Part shown: in pieces, positions 26,607-35,797 of the stretch
Position numbering within the stretch: the stretch's first letter is position 1
How the letters are laid out: each line of letters opens with the position of its first letter
From: Leptolyngbya sp. PCC 7375
GTDB lineage: Bacteria; Cyanobacteriota; Cyanobacteriia; Phormidesmidales; Phormidesmidaceae
Length of the DNA stretch: 64,000 nt
NCBI RefSeq assembly: GCF_000316115.1
Contig: NZ_JH993797.1
Span: 5,318,486 to 5,382,485, forward strand
Direction: 5' to 3'
The notes under the pieces: model-generated
The model's database searches: none
What the model was told of the DNA's origin: nothing
The model's input: only the letters and a program-made list of their open reading frames with translations
Made by a program: the position numbers and the translations under genes

Positions 26607-27923
26607 ATGACAGTCCCTGTTCCCTTATTAACTCAATCACCCTATCAACATTATGTTTATTCCTATCCTCACAAGACCAGTTATCGACCTTTACCAGTAA
26701 AATCTGTTCACGATGTATGGTCTAAGGAAGACCAGAACTCACTGTTTTTGTATATTCACATTCCCTTTTGTGAAATGCGATGTGGCTTTTGTAATCTCTT
26801 CACCACGGTGACCCAGAATAATGATTTTATCAACAATTATATCAAGGCCGTTCAACGACAGGCCAATCGTGTTCAGGAGAGTATTGATAATCCAACATTT
26901 GCCCGGTTTGCCCTCGGCGGTGGCACCCCCACCCAACTCCCCACTAAAGCCCTGGCACAGATTTTAGAGATTGCAGCAACCACGATGGGAGCACCCCTGC
27001 AAACAATTCCCGTATCTGTTGAAGTCTCTCCTGACACCGCCACCCCAGAAAAATTAGACCTGTTGTTTGATTATGGCACCGATCGCATTAGCATCGGTGT
27101 GCAAAGCTTTATCGATAGCGAAGTGCTAGCCACCCAACGTCGTCAAACCGCTGAAGCGGTTAAAGATGCGCTGTGTCGTATTCGCGAAATTGAGTTTCCC
27201 ACCTTGAATATCGACTTGATCTATGGATTGCCTGGACAAACCATAGACAGCTGGCTGCAGTCTATCCACACTGCGCTACAGTTTCAACCGGAAGAGTTAT
27301 ATCTGTATCCGTTGTATGTGCGACCCTTAACAGGATTAGGAATGACTAATCAGGCCTGGGATGATCATCGATTAGACTGTTATCGCGCTGGGCGAGATTT
27401 ATTATTAGACCAGGGCTACGAACAGGTCTCAATGCGGATGTTTCGGAAAATCGATGTGAATGCATGTTCCGGTCCCGTTTACTGCTGTCAGGTCGATGGC
27501 ATGATAGGCCTGGGCTGCGGAGCCCGCTCCTACACTCAAGCACTGCATTATTCCTATGACTATGCTGTCAATGCCAAAGAAATCAAACATATCCTAGCTC
27601 GCTACACTGACAGCACTGATCAAGATTTTGACCTCGTTAACTACGGCTTTGAGTTAAATCGAGAAGAACAACAGCGGCGATTTATTTTACTGTCTTTACT
27701 GTCTCAAGAGGGGGTAGATATGGGGGGGTATTGCGATCGCTTTCACACGGACGCATTAACCGATTTTCCAAAGTTACAGCATTTCCTAACTCTGAAGCTT
27801 CTGCAACAACACCATCACCACCTGCACCTTACTGAACTAGGTCTAGAACGCTCAGATGCCATTGGCCCCAGCCTATTTTCAGACAATGTCAACGCCCTAA
27901 TGAACACCTATAAAATCAAATAA
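26607..27923 (+). CDS. STM4012-family radical SAM protein (HemW-like)
   Basis: A 438-residue radical SAM enzyme. YIHIPFCEMRCGFCNLF near residue 54 gives the CxxxCxxC cluster motif. FALGGGTPTQLP, SVEVSPDTATPEKL, ISIGVQSF and NIDLIYGLPGQT follow the coproporphyrinogen III oxidase-like/HemW order. The C-terminal HemW-like domain is divergent (ACSGPVYCCQVDGMIGLGCGARSY and HLTELGLERSDAIGPSLF). HemW proteins handle heme, but the STM4012 group is separate and its reaction is unknown. It lies 27 bp after the STM4013-type gene and 21 bp before the second radical SAM gene. Confidence 0.88.
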   Translation: MTVPVPLLTQSPYQHYVYSYPHKTSYRPLPVKSVHDVWSKEDQNSLFLYIHIPFCEMRCGFCNLFTTVTQNNDFINNYIKAVQRQANRVQESIDNPTFARFALGGGTPTQLPTKALAQILEIAATTMGAPLQTIPVSVEVSPDTATPEKLDLLFDYGTDRISIGVQSFIDSEVLATQRRQTAEAVKDALCRIREIEFPTLNIDLIYGLPGQTIDSWLQSIHTALQFQPEELYLYPLYVRPLTGLGMTNQAWDDHRLDCYRAGRDLLLDQGYEQVSMRMFRKIDVNACSGPVYCCQVDGMIGLGCGARSYTQALHYSYDYAVNAKEIKHILARYTDSTDQDFDLVNYGFELNREEQQRRFILLSLLSQEGVDMGGYCDRFHTDALTDFPKLQHFLTLKLLQQHHHHLHLTELGLERSDAIGPSLFSDNVNALMNTYKIK

Positions 27924-27944
27924 TAACCATTCAATCAATCAAAC

Positions 27945-28802
27945 ATGGATCTCAGCATTCTTTATCGAGGCCCTCTAATCAGCTGTAATTACGGCTGTCA
28001 TTACTGTCCCTTTGCCAAACGTCAACAAACGGCTACCGAACTCGATGTGGACCGCCAGGCCTTAAAACGATTTGTCCAATGGATTACAGAACACACTGAA
28101 CACAACTTTGGCATCCTCTTTACCCCATGGGGCGAAGCATTAATTCATAAATGGTATCAAGAGAATCTCAGTCATCTATCCCACCTATCCAATGTACAAA
28201 AAGTCGCCATCCAAACCAATTTATCTTGCCAGTTAGACTGGATAAGTCAGGCAGAGCCAAACACTCTAGCCCTCTGGGCTACATTTCATCCAGAATGGTC
28301 CAATGAAAAACACTTTCTACAAAAGTGTCAAACTCTTATTAACCAAAACATCCAATTTAGTGTTGGGGTCGTGGGTTTTCCAAAATTCATCCCCGCCATT
28401 CGATCTCTTCGTAAAGCGTTGCCTACCAACGTCTATCTATGGATCAACGCCGTCAAAGCTGAGCTACCTCAACTTACCCCAGAAGACCGCGTCTTTTTCC
28501 AAACCATTGATCCACTTTACGAATTAAACACCCACCATTACCCAAGTCTTGGTAAAGCCTGTCGCACAGGAAGTTCAGTTTTCTCCGTCGATGGAAAAGG
28601 CACTATGCATCGCTGCCATTTTATTAAAGAACCCATTGGCAATATCTATCACCCTAATTTTGAAGCATCCTTACGTAAACGTCCTTGCACTAAAGATACC
28701 TGCCATTGCCACATTGGCTATGTCCATATGGAGGAGCTAGCTCTAGAGCAAGTATTTGGCAATCAGATTCTAGAGAGAATTCCCAAAGCAATTTTTCTTT
28801 GA
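27945..28802 (+). CDS. STM4011-family radical SAM protein
   Basis: A 285-residue radical SAM enzyme with the cluster motif very near the N-terminus (GPLISCNYGCHYCPFAK, residues about 9-25). The C-terminus has further Cys residues in GKACRTGSS, MHRCHF and CTKDTCHCHIGY, which suggest a second iron-sulfur or SPASM-like site. It is the last gene of the STM4015-to-STM4011 operon and looks intact. Two radical SAM enzymes, an ATP-grasp and a phosphatase-fold hydrolase together suggest a peptide- or small-molecule-modifying pathway, but no substrate is visible. Confidence 0.87.
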   Translation: MDLSILYRGPLISCNYGCHYCPFAKRQQTATELDVDRQALKRFVQWITEHTEHNFGILFTPWGEALIHKWYQENLSHLSHLSNVQKVAIQTNLSCQLDWISQAEPNTLALWATFHPEWSNEKHFLQKCQTLINQNIQFSVGVVGFPKFIPAIRSLRKALPTNVYLWINAVKAELPQLTPEDRVFFQTIDPLYELNTHHYPSLGKACRTGSSVFSVDGKGTMHRCHFIKEPIGNIYHPNFEASLRKRPCTKDTCHCHIGYVHMEELALEQVFGNQILERIPKAIFL

Positions 28803-29300
28803 TAAAGAGTAGAATTCATAGCTTGCACCCGATGAGAAAGCGCCCGTCCACCCCACATTCAAAGTAACTCTGCGTAGCAAGCTTTATCAAGCTTATACCA
28901 AATCCGAATTCATTAAACTCGATCAAAAATGAACAATCCTGTAAGGGCACTCCCTTGTGGATGCCCTTCGATACCGGACGCTATCGGTCAGGATTTCGTA
29001 TGAGTAGTCCATTCACCTAGTCATAGTGAGCTGCTCCTAATACATGGGAACCTTAGCAAAGAGATTACTACTAGCGTATGTTTATTTGACTGTAAAGCTT
29101 AGTGTTATAGAGATTAAACTCTAGTCATGGTAGTGGCCAACATCTATCAGTAGAAACCATAATGAGATCTCAAATGCTCCTGAATGCGCTAAAGATTCTT
29201 CTATAAAAAATCTCAGATATCTGTCTATGGTCGATAGACAGACTAAATCTCATCACTTCCAAAGGTGTCAAGATTTATCTCAAAAAAAGGAGAGCTAACA
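28803..29300. other. Intergenic region with a dispersed hairpin-bearing repeat
   Basis: About 500 bp with no gene. Bases 28902-28977 (starting ATCCGAATTCATTAAACTCG) resemble 47565-47642 (ATCCGAATTCAGTAAACCCG) over some 75 bp, both containing a TGCCCT-type hairpin. The last 80 bp before 29301 probably hold the promoter of the large downstream gene; CTGTCTATGGTCGATAGACAG (29220-29240) is an inverted repeat there. Confidence 0.45.
28902..28977. repeat. Dispersed intergenic repeat, copy 1
   Basis: Similar by eye to 47565-47642. Shared blocks include ATCCGAATTCA, TAAAC.CGAT, TCCCTT.TGG and TGCCCT. Both copies lie in long gaps before large exported or repeat-rich protein genes. Confidence 0.5.
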
Positions 29301-31415
29301 ATGTTAATTAATGAATTTCAATCTAATCCACCAGGAACTGATCCTGCCACCCAGACCTTTGAGCTACGTGGTACACCCGGCGCTACATTTACAGGGGTAC
29401 TCATCAGTATTGAAAGTGACACAGGTTCAGGCATTGTTGATAGGGTAGCAAACATTTCTGGTACCTTTGATGCCAATGGCCTACTGACTGAGGATGTTCC
29501 AGACTTGGAGAATCCCTCGTTCACAGTGGTGCTTTTAGAGAGCTTTACAGGTACAACGGGTACTGATATTGACACCAATAATGATGGAACTGCAGACAAT
29601 CTCTCCAGCTTTGGCACCGTACTCGATGCGATTGGGGTACCTGATGCAGCTGGAGATGAGATCTTTCTATACGGAGCACAGCTAGGTGGAGTAGACTTTG
29701 CGTACACTGGGGATGAACCTGAAATCATCTTTCGGGATGGCAACACAACTGCCCTTTATGCTGTAAATCTCATTGGTACACCTGAAGTATTTGATACGAC
29801 TGGTACAGATATAGGCGCAGCTACGTTTAAAACCGATCCAACAACAGGGACTACATTTGGTGCTGTCAATCCTTCGACGACATTGCCACCAGAGATTAAT
29901 GTCCAGGGAAATAGTACCAACATTGTTGACGGAGATACGACTCCAGCGATTACTGACCATACTGACTTTGGTACGGTGGACACCGTCGCTGGCGCTCATA
30001 CCAACACATTTACCATTCAAAATACAGGCACCGCCGATCTCAATGTGACGGGTATAACCGTGTCTGGGGTAGATGCTACAGATTTCACCATCCAAAATTT
30101 TACCGCTGGAACAGTGACAGCAGGAGGAACACTAAACTTTGATGTTGTGTTTACCCCCAGTGCTGACGGACTGCGTACGGCCACCATTGAAATTGCTAAT
30201 AATGATGCCGATGAAGGGACATTTGACTTTACCATTCAAGGTACTAGCACAAGCATAGAGAATGGAACGGAACCCCCTGCAATAACCCCTTCAATCATTG
30301 GCATTGACCGTGACAATAGTGACGAAGAAGCGGGTGTAGTTGCTCTGTTGGGTAGCTTAACCCTTTCCTTCGCCATCAACAGCAACGATACGTCCTTTGT
30401 CAATGAGTTAGTGGTCTTCACGGTTGAAGATGATGACGGTACAGTTCTAGATGCCAATGGTCATTCGATTACTCCAACTGCGTCGCCTGGTGTTGAGCAA
30501 GAGGATTATCTGAACGCCATTCTAGAATCACAGGATACTCACGTTGTGTTCTCAACGCTCAACACTAGTGATAACTTACCTGATGCCTTTACCAGTGAGT
30601 TGAGTACTTTGGGAACCACATTAGACGTTGATAGTGATAGTCAGCTTGGTTTTATGCTGATTGCCGATGGCACCTACGATGAACTTCAGGCTAATCCTAA
30701 AAATAAATCCTTCTTTCTTTCAACGACTGGTGGTGCTGAAATTGATATTCTTAGCACTGAGTCTTTGGTGTTACGCCTGAAGGAGGATGAAGCAGGCGTT
30801 TTTGATGACCTGGAAATCAGCATCACCGCAGCTGCCCAGGATGAGTTGTTGGATCAGCCAGGGGAGTTGCCTAAAATTGGCCGTTCAATTCGTATTCAGG
30901 ATGACTTTGTTGAGGCCATCGATCTCTTGAACCTATCCTTTGATTTTAATGGAGATGCTGTTGTCGATGATCTGACCGGTGCCGCAGTCACTGTTGGCAT
31001 TGACATATTTCGAGAAGCTGCATTTGACAACCTGATTGGGTTCTTTGCCATTGATCCAGTCACAGGGGCTGTAGATGGTATTCTGCCAACAGCTGCTAAC
31101 CGTTTGGCCTATGCAGAAGCAGCCTTTAATAGTGCTGTTGGTGTGGTTAACTCACCTGGTAATGAATCCACGCTCAGCGCTACGTTCACGTTCATAGGTG
31201 ATCAGCTCTTATTACCGTTTATGATCGCTGACGATACAATACCGACCGAGAATTTCAGCAATATCTATTTTCCATTCTTAGAGCTCAACAGTGATGGTGT
31301 GGATCATATTCGGTTGTTAGGTAATGGTGTTTTTGGTTTTGAAGACCTTCCTGGTGGTGGTGATCAAGATTTTGATGATGTCATTATTCAAATCACGACT
31401 GTGGCTTTAGCTTGA
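29301..31415 (+). CDS. Large choice-of-anchor-D / DUF4114 protein, probably secreted
   Basis: A 704-residue acidic, Gly/Thr/Asp-rich protein. The ATG at 29301 is chosen over an in-frame codon at 29265 because AAAGGAGAG lies directly upstream. Parts: an N-terminal lamin-tail-like domain (LINEFQSNPPGTDP...FELRGTPG); a choice-of-anchor D (ASH-like) beta domain at about residues 205-315 (EINVQGNSTNIVDGD, FTIQNTGTADLNVTGITVSG, VVFTPSADGLRTATIEIAN); a long beta-rich middle; and a C-terminal DUF4114-like end (FGFEDLPGGGDQDFDDVIIQIT). No signal peptide is seen. Similar cyanobacterial proteins are thought to leave by type I secretion, but no RTX nonapeptides are present. It stands alone between the radical SAM operon and the convergent ureC. 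Confidence 0.8.
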   Translation: MLINEFQSNPPGTDPATQTFELRGTPGATFTGVLISIESDTGSGIVDRVANISGTFDANGLLTEDVPDLENPSFTVVLLESFTGTTGTDIDTNNDGTADNLSSFGTVLDAIGVPDAAGDEIFLYGAQLGGVDFAYTGDEPEIIFRDGNTTALYAVNLIGTPEVFDTTGTDIGAATFKTDPTTGTTFGAVNPSTTLPPEINVQGNSTNIVDGDTTPAITDHTDFGTVDTVAGAHTNTFTIQNTGTADLNVTGITVSGVDATDFTIQNFTAGTVTAGGTLNFDVVFTPSADGLRTATIEIANNDADEGTFDFTIQGTSTSIENGTEPPAITPSIIGIDRDNSDEEAGVVALLGSLTLSFAINSNDTSFVNELVVFTVEDDDGTVLDANGHSITPTASPGVEQEDYLNAILESQDTHVVFSTLNTSDNLPDAFTSELSTLGTTLDVDSDSQLGFMLIADGTYDELQANPKNKSFFLSTTGGAEIDILSTESLVLRLKEDEAGVFDDLEISITAAAQDELLDQPGELPKIGRSIRIQDDFVEAIDLLNLSFDFNGDAVVDDLTGAAVTVGIDIFREAAFDNLIGFFAIDPVTGAVDGILPTAANRLAYAEAAFNSAVGVVNSPGNESTLSATFTFIGDQLLLPFMIADDTIPTENFSNIYFPFLELNSDGVDHIRLLGNGVFGFEDLPGGGDQDFDDVIIQITTVALA

Positions 31416-31481
31416 GCCTTTTAGCCGTATATCTTTTCATCAAAAGCTTTTGTTGCACAGAAAACCTAGTGATTTGTTCCA

Positions 31482-33191
31482 TTAAAACAAGAAGTATCGC
31501 TGAGCCATAGGTAGCTCTTCTGCGGGGTCACAGGTCAATAGCTGACCATCAGCTCGCACTTCATAGGTCTCAGGATCCACTTCCATCTTGGGCTGATAGT
31601 CATTTAGCTTCATGTCAGCCTTACTGAGATGACGACAGCCGCTCACTGCAACAGTCGTTGTCTGTAACCCAATTTGGCTAGCAATATCTGCCTCAGCAGC
31701 GACCTTAGAAATAAATGTTAGGGATGTGCTACCAATAGCACCGCCAAAGCTACCAAACATAGGTCGCATATGGATAGGCTGTGGTGTGGGAATACTGGCA
31801 TTGGGGTCACCCATTTGCGCCCAGGCAATAGCCCCACCCTTAATCACAATCTCGGGTTTCACCCCAAAGAATGCGGGCTTCCACAGACAAATATCTGCCA
31901 GCTTGCCCGCTTCAAGGGAACCAACTTCATGGGCAATGCCATGGGTAATCGCAGGATTGATCGTGTACTTAGCCACGTAGCGCTTAGCACGATGGTTATC
32001 GTTACGGTCAGAATCTTCTGTCAGGGCCCCCCGCTGCACTTTCATCTTGTGAGCCGTCTGCCAGGTACGAATGACCACTTCACCTACACGCCCCATGGCC
32101 TGGGAGTCCGACGCAATCATGCTAAAGGCACCGAGGTCATGCAGGATATCCTCAGCCGCAATGGTCTCTCGGCGAATACGAGACTCGGCAAAGGCCACAT
32201 CCTCAGGAATACTGGGGCTCAGATGATGACACACCATCAGCATATCTAGGTGTTCATCCAGCGTATTGCGCGTGTAGGGACGCGTGGGGTTTGTGGATGA
32301 CGGCAGCACATTGGCTTCGCCACACACTTTAATAATGTCTGGTGCATGTCCGCCCCCCGCACCTTCAGTGTGATAGGTGTGAATCACCCGATTCTTAAAG
32401 GCAGCAATGGTGTTCTCTACAAACCCAGCTTCGTTGAGGGTGTCGGTGTGGATCGCCACCTGCACATCAAAGTCATCGGCCACAGCCAGGCAAGTGTCAA
32501 TGGCACCTGGTGTTGTGCCCCAGTCTTCATGGAGCTTCAGACCCATCGCACCAGCTTGCACTTGTTCCACCAGACCTTGAGGCTGAGCACTATTACCTTT
32601 ACCCAGAAACCCCAGATTCATGGGAAATGCATCCGCCGCTTGCAACATGCGATACATGTTCCAAGCTCCAGGGGTACAGGTAGTGGCATTTGTCCCGGTC
32701 GCTGGTCCAGTACCACCACCGATCATCGTGGTCACACCGCTGGCAATGGCCGTCTCTATCTGCTGGGGGCAAATAAAGTGAATATGGGAGTCGATGCCCC
32801 CAGCGGTAACAATCATGCCCTCACCAGCCACCGCTTCGGTAGAGGGACCAATAATAATGTCTACATTGTCTTGAATATAAGGGTTTCCTGCCTTGCCAAT
32901 CTTGGCAATGCGACCGTCTTTAATACCAATATCGGCTTTAATAATCCCCCACCAGTCTAAAATCAGCGCGTTGGTAATCACCATGTCCACCGCACCATCA
33001 GCCCGCGTAATTGGCGACTGGCCCATACCATCGCGGATGACCTTACCACCCCCAAACTTGACCTCATCGCCATAGGTGGTAAAGTCCCGTTCTACCTCAA
33101 TCACCAGTGCAGTATCTGCTAACCGAACCCGATCTCCCACTGTAGGCCCATAGGTTTCAGCATAGGCGCGGCGATCCATGCGGTAGCTCAT
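31482..33191 (-). CDS. ureC: Urease subunit alpha
   Basis: The 569-residue catalytic subunit of urease, hydrolysing urea to ammonia and carbamate. Visible signatures: GGIDSHIHFICPQQ (nickel-binding His pair), MGLKLHEDWGTTP with the carbamylated Lys, VAIHTDTLNEAGF, and HTYHTEGAGGGHAPDI with the flap His region. Length is normal. Start ATG preceded by TAGGAGA. It is the last urease gene in the cluster and is separated from ureB by a gene of unknown function. No sign of decay. Confidence 0.98.
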   Translation of the reverse strand: MSYRMDRRAYAETYGPTVGDRVRLADTALVIEVERDFTTYGDEVKFGGGKVIRDGMGQSPITRADGAVDMVITNALILDWWGIIKADIGIKDGRIAKIGKAGNPYIQDNVDIIIGPSTEAVAGEGMIVTAGGIDSHIHFICPQQIETAIASGVTTMIGGGTGPATGTNATTCTPGAWNMYRMLQAADAFPMNLGFLGKGNSAQPQGLVEQVQAGAMGLKLHEDWGTTPGAIDTCLAVADDFDVQVAIHTDTLNEAGFVENTIAAFKNRVIHTYHTEGAGGGHAPDIIKVCGEANVLPSSTNPTRPYTRNTLDEHLDMLMVCHHLSPSIPEDVAFAESRIRRETIAAEDILHDLGAFSMIASDSQAMGRVGEVVIRTWQTAHKMKVQRGALTEDSDRNDNHRAKRYVAKYTINPAITHGIAHEVGSLEAGKLADICLWKPAFFGVKPEIVIKGGAIAWAQMGDPNASIPTPQPIHMRPMFGSFGGAIGSTSLTFISKVAAEADIASQIGLQTTTVAVSGCRHLSKADMKLNDYQPKMEVDPETYEVRADGQLLTCDPAEELPMAQRYFLF

Positions 33192-33289
33192 CGGAGTCTC
33201 CTAGACGTAGAGGGAAAAAAGCAAAGCCAATGGATAGCTTACGCTAGCTACGGAGCTCTGACGAGTATGTGACGAACATTTTTAACCTT

Positions 33290-34075
33290 CTACCCCGCAC
33301 ATTCATCCCGACTGGGCAACAGTAACACTTCCCCATCGCTGTCTTTCCACTGTAGCCAGCCTTCTTGCTCACTAGCACCCGCTAGGGGTTCACAACCATT
33401 GGCGGGGCGAGTAACACGGACACGAATCCAGTTGTCTTTGACTTCCAAGGGTTCGATCAGGCTGCTGGGACTAACCAGGCTCAGGACGTTGCGACCTCGT
33501 TCGGGTTGCGATCGCAAAACTTGAGCATCATTTCTATTTCTCAAAGCTACGATATCAGCTTCAGCCAATCGATCTGCCCAGGAATAAAACGAGAGTTCCA
33601 TGCCGCGATCATCCAATTGTTCACGGTGAATCCACGCACTGCCACCATTGGTATATTGCAGTTGCAACCAGCCATCTTCACGGGCTTCTAGCACAGGAAA
33701 TGCAAGCAGTAGCGGGTCTACACTAACCATCGTAAAGCTGGCATCACGACCAATGGCAAACGCCTGTTGCCCATTGGGAATTAGCCAACCTTGCCAAATC
33801 CAGCCCCAATGATCGCCACCGGGCTCGCTGTAAAGCGGCAGTTCCACCTCCGACAACCAGTTCGCCTGCACACCGGCACGACGACGTGGGGATAGGTAGC
33901 CTACACCGAGAGGCAAGTCTGTCTCTGCAAGGTCTACAATCCCTTCTAAGTTAGGCGTAATGGCCGCTGGTAACCCTACAGCTTCATCAGATGGTTGCCC
34001 CAATACTGGCACATTACCCAAGAGCAATGCTCCTTGTAGGCAAGCAATTGCAGCAAAATGGTGTAGTCGTAACAT
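33290..34075 (-). CDS. Exported SH3-like domain protein inside the urease cluster
   Basis: A 261-residue protein with a signal peptide (LRLHHFAAIACLQGALLLGNVPVLGQ). The C-terminal region reads as an SH3b-type domain: AQVLRSQPERGRNVLSLVSPSSLIEPLEVKDNWIRVRVT, a trailing Cys pair (NGCEP...RDECAG) and GWLQWKDSDGEVLLLP. A repeat of similar motifs (PLYSEPGGDHWGWIWQGWL; GWLQLQYTNGGSAWIHREQL) lies earlier. It is not a urease or nickel protein as far as I can see, yet it sits between ureB and ureC on the same strand. Gaps of 98 bp and 265 bp separate it from ureC and ureB. Start chosen at the first ATG, with TTG two codons upstream. Confidence 0.75.
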   Translation of the reverse strand: MLRLHHFAAIACLQGALLLGNVPVLGQPSDEAVGLPAAITPNLEGIVDLAETDLPLGVGYLSPRRRAGVQANWLSEVELPLYSEPGGDHWGWIWQGWLIPNGQQAFAIGRDASFTMVSVDPLLLAFPVLEAREDGWLQLQYTNGGSAWIHREQLDDRGMELSFYSWADRLAEADIVALRNRNDAQVLRSQPERGRNVLSLVSPSSLIEPLEVKDNWIRVRVTRPANGCEPLAGASEQEGWLQWKDSDGEVLLLPSRDECAG

Positions 34076-34340
34076 AGTCAACGTCAGTTAATCTCAGAAC
34101 ACATTTAACAGGTGTGGTCGCCCGGTTGGACCAGATACCGCCAGAGACAGAACACATCGGCATTCACATCACATCCAAACTAATCGTTCCCTCTACGAAG
34201 CAATGACAGCTCTGGATGTGGACAAATTTTCAGCTCTATCCAGGAGACATTTTCCTGATTCAAGGAGTTAATCCCTATATCAGACATAATCAACGTTTTG
34301 TTGTGTTGTCACTGAACAAAGTGCTGATTTTTTAGCAGTC

Positions 34341-34664
34341 CTACACGCTACCTTCTATCCGTTGGTTAAATCCATAGACTCTACGCTCTCCTGCCAAAGC
34401 AACCAATGTTACAGAGCGCTCATCCCCTGGTTCAAACCTGACTGCTGTCCCCGCCGGAATATCTAGACGCATTCCCTTGGTCTGATCTCGATCAAATTGC
34501 AACGCATTATTCACTTCATAGAAATGAAAATGCGAACCAACTTGAATGGGGCGATCCCCGCTGTTAGCCACAGTTAACGTGACAGTTGGGCGACCGGCAT
34601 TAAGTTCAATGTCGCCTTCTGCGGGCAACAGTTCCCCAGGAACAACGGTAGAACTACCAGACAT
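34341..34664 (-). CDS. ureB: Urease subunit beta
   Basis: 107 residues with the typical GELLPAEGDIELNAGRPTVTLTVANSGDRPIQVGSHFHFYEVN start and RLDIPAGTAVRFEPGDERSVTLVALAGER. It is a structural subunit packing on UreC. Its ATG overlaps the stop of the S41-like gene (TAATG), and its ribosome site GGAGG lies inside the end of that gene, so the two are coupled in translation. Confidence 0.97.
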   Translation of the reverse strand: MSGSSTVVPGELLPAEGDIELNAGRPTVTLTVANSGDRPIQVGSHFHFYEVNNALQFDRDQTKGMRLDIPAGTAVRFEPGDERSVTLVALAGERRVYGFNQRIEGSV

Positions 34665-35743
34665 TATCGTAATCCTCCAAGCTGACTAATTAAATCTTGC
34701 TGCATTTGATCCAGTTGCTTTTTCACTGTTTCTAGAGCAGCTTCCAGCTCTCGATCCAGGGCTCCAGGCTTTTTACTTAAGTCGGTTAATCCCATATAGT
34801 GGGCAACTTTCATGGCTAGTTCTATCGGTACCTTAAAATCTGGCAATACGCCACTACCCTCCCAATTTCTACCCGTTATTGGGCTAAGCACCTGACCTGT
34901 GGGCAAGAACATCCAAAAATGGTCATGTAACCGCTGACCAGCTCCTGGATTAGCTTTTCCAGCCGTTGTTTCGCCAATTAACGTAATCCGATCAAGCTGT
35001 TTCAGTGTATAGGCAAATTCCTCAGCTGCTGTCGCCGTTTCTGGCCCAGTCAAAACATAGACAGATCGGTCCAGATAACGCGGCCCCCCTACATAGGCCG
35101 ATGTCCAACTTTGTTGAGTGCGTTGTTCCGAAGGCCAATGCACATCGCTCAGGTGAACGGCTGGATAAGCGGGTAAAAGATAGCTACACAGCAGTGCTAC
35201 CATTCCCGGCGAACCACCCCGGTTATAACGTAGGTCAATGATTAAGCCGTCTGTATTCGCCACAAAGGCCATAGCCGCCGCTAAGGTTTCCCCAGCAAAT
35301 TCGGGTGGTTCAAACCCATAGAGCTGCAAAAATCCTAAATTGCCTGACAGTCGTTCCACCTGATTGATATCAAAGTTACGACGCTGGCTTTGTTGCTTCT
35401 GATAGGCCAGCTCTTCAGCCGTCGGTGGTGTATCAGCATTTAAATCAGGCAGCGATGCAGGGCTAAAATACACCTGAATACTCTGATCCTCAGTCAGGGT
35501 TTGCAGCTGATTGGTTAGGGTTTCTGCAAACTGATGTCCGCTAACAATGTCGCTGTAGCCGCCCTCGCTCAGCCGTTGTCGAATATCTGCCTGAGCTTTT
35601 GCCGCCGCTTCTGGAAACGCATAGCGGTCTAAGGCCTCAGCAATCGCCTCCAACACATGGGTACGACTTTCCTGATCCAGGTCTATATCCTGAAAACCGC
35701 CACCAGAACTTATAAAACCATCAGAACCATCGGACTCAACCAT
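34664..35743 (-). CDS. S41-family peptidase-like protein between ureA and ureB
   Basis: 359 residues from the ATG at 35743 (MVESDGSDGF). An in-frame upstream ATG at 35791 would pull the REP-like palindrome into the protein and is unlikely. An N-terminal helical part resembles the first domain of S41/IRBP-like proteases. The protease domain follows: NLGFLQLYGF, GLIIDLRYNRGGSPGMVALLCSYLLP, YVLTGPETATAAEEFAYTLKQLDRITLIGETTAGKANPG. Where related enzymes have a Ser in .FS.AEEFAY, this protein has Thr (codon 35030-35032), so activity is doubtful. No signal peptide. It is translationally coupled to ureB, and its role in the urease locus is unknown. Confidence 0.85.
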   Translation of the reverse strand: MVESDGSDGFISSGGGFQDIDLDQESRTHVLEAIAEALDRYAFPEAAAKAQADIRQRLSEGGYSDIVSGHQFAETLTNQLQTLTEDQSIQVYFSPASLPDLNADTPPTAEELAYQKQQSQRRNFDINQVERLSGNLGFLQLYGFEPPEFAGETLAAAMAFVANTDGLIIDLRYNRGGSPGMVALLCSYLLPAYPAVHLSDVHWPSEQRTQQSWTSAYVGGPRYLDRSVYVLTGPETATAAEEFAYTLKQLDRITLIGETTAGKANPGAGQRLHDHFWMFLPTGQVLSPITGRNWEGSGVLPDFKVPIELAMKVAHYMGLTDLSKKPGALDRELEAALETVKKQLDQMQQDLISQLGGLR

Positions 35744-35776
35744 AAAAACGCCTAAACAATCGAATTTTGAATGTAC

Positions 35777-35796
35777 AGACGTTGCATGCAACGTCT
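35777..35796. repeat. REP-like palindrome, GCATGC core
   Basis: Perfect 20-bp AGACGTTGCATGCAACGTCT squeezed into the gap between the end of ureA (35798) and the start of the S41-like gene. Confidence 0.8.
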
Positions 35797-35797
35797 T

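Noticed and set aside
29318..30457. Minus-strand ORFs opposite the DUF4114 protein
   Set aside because: They follow from the Thr/Asp-rich composition of the true gene on the plus strand.
31726..33075. Several plus-strand ORFs of 60-204 codons opposite ureC
   Set aside because: They are shadows of a well-conserved urease gene with no motif of their own.
35744..35791. Sixteen extra N-terminal residues of the S41-like protein (MHATSVHSKFDCLGVF)
   Set aside because: They would be translated from the REP-like palindrome between the genes; the internal ATG is the better start.
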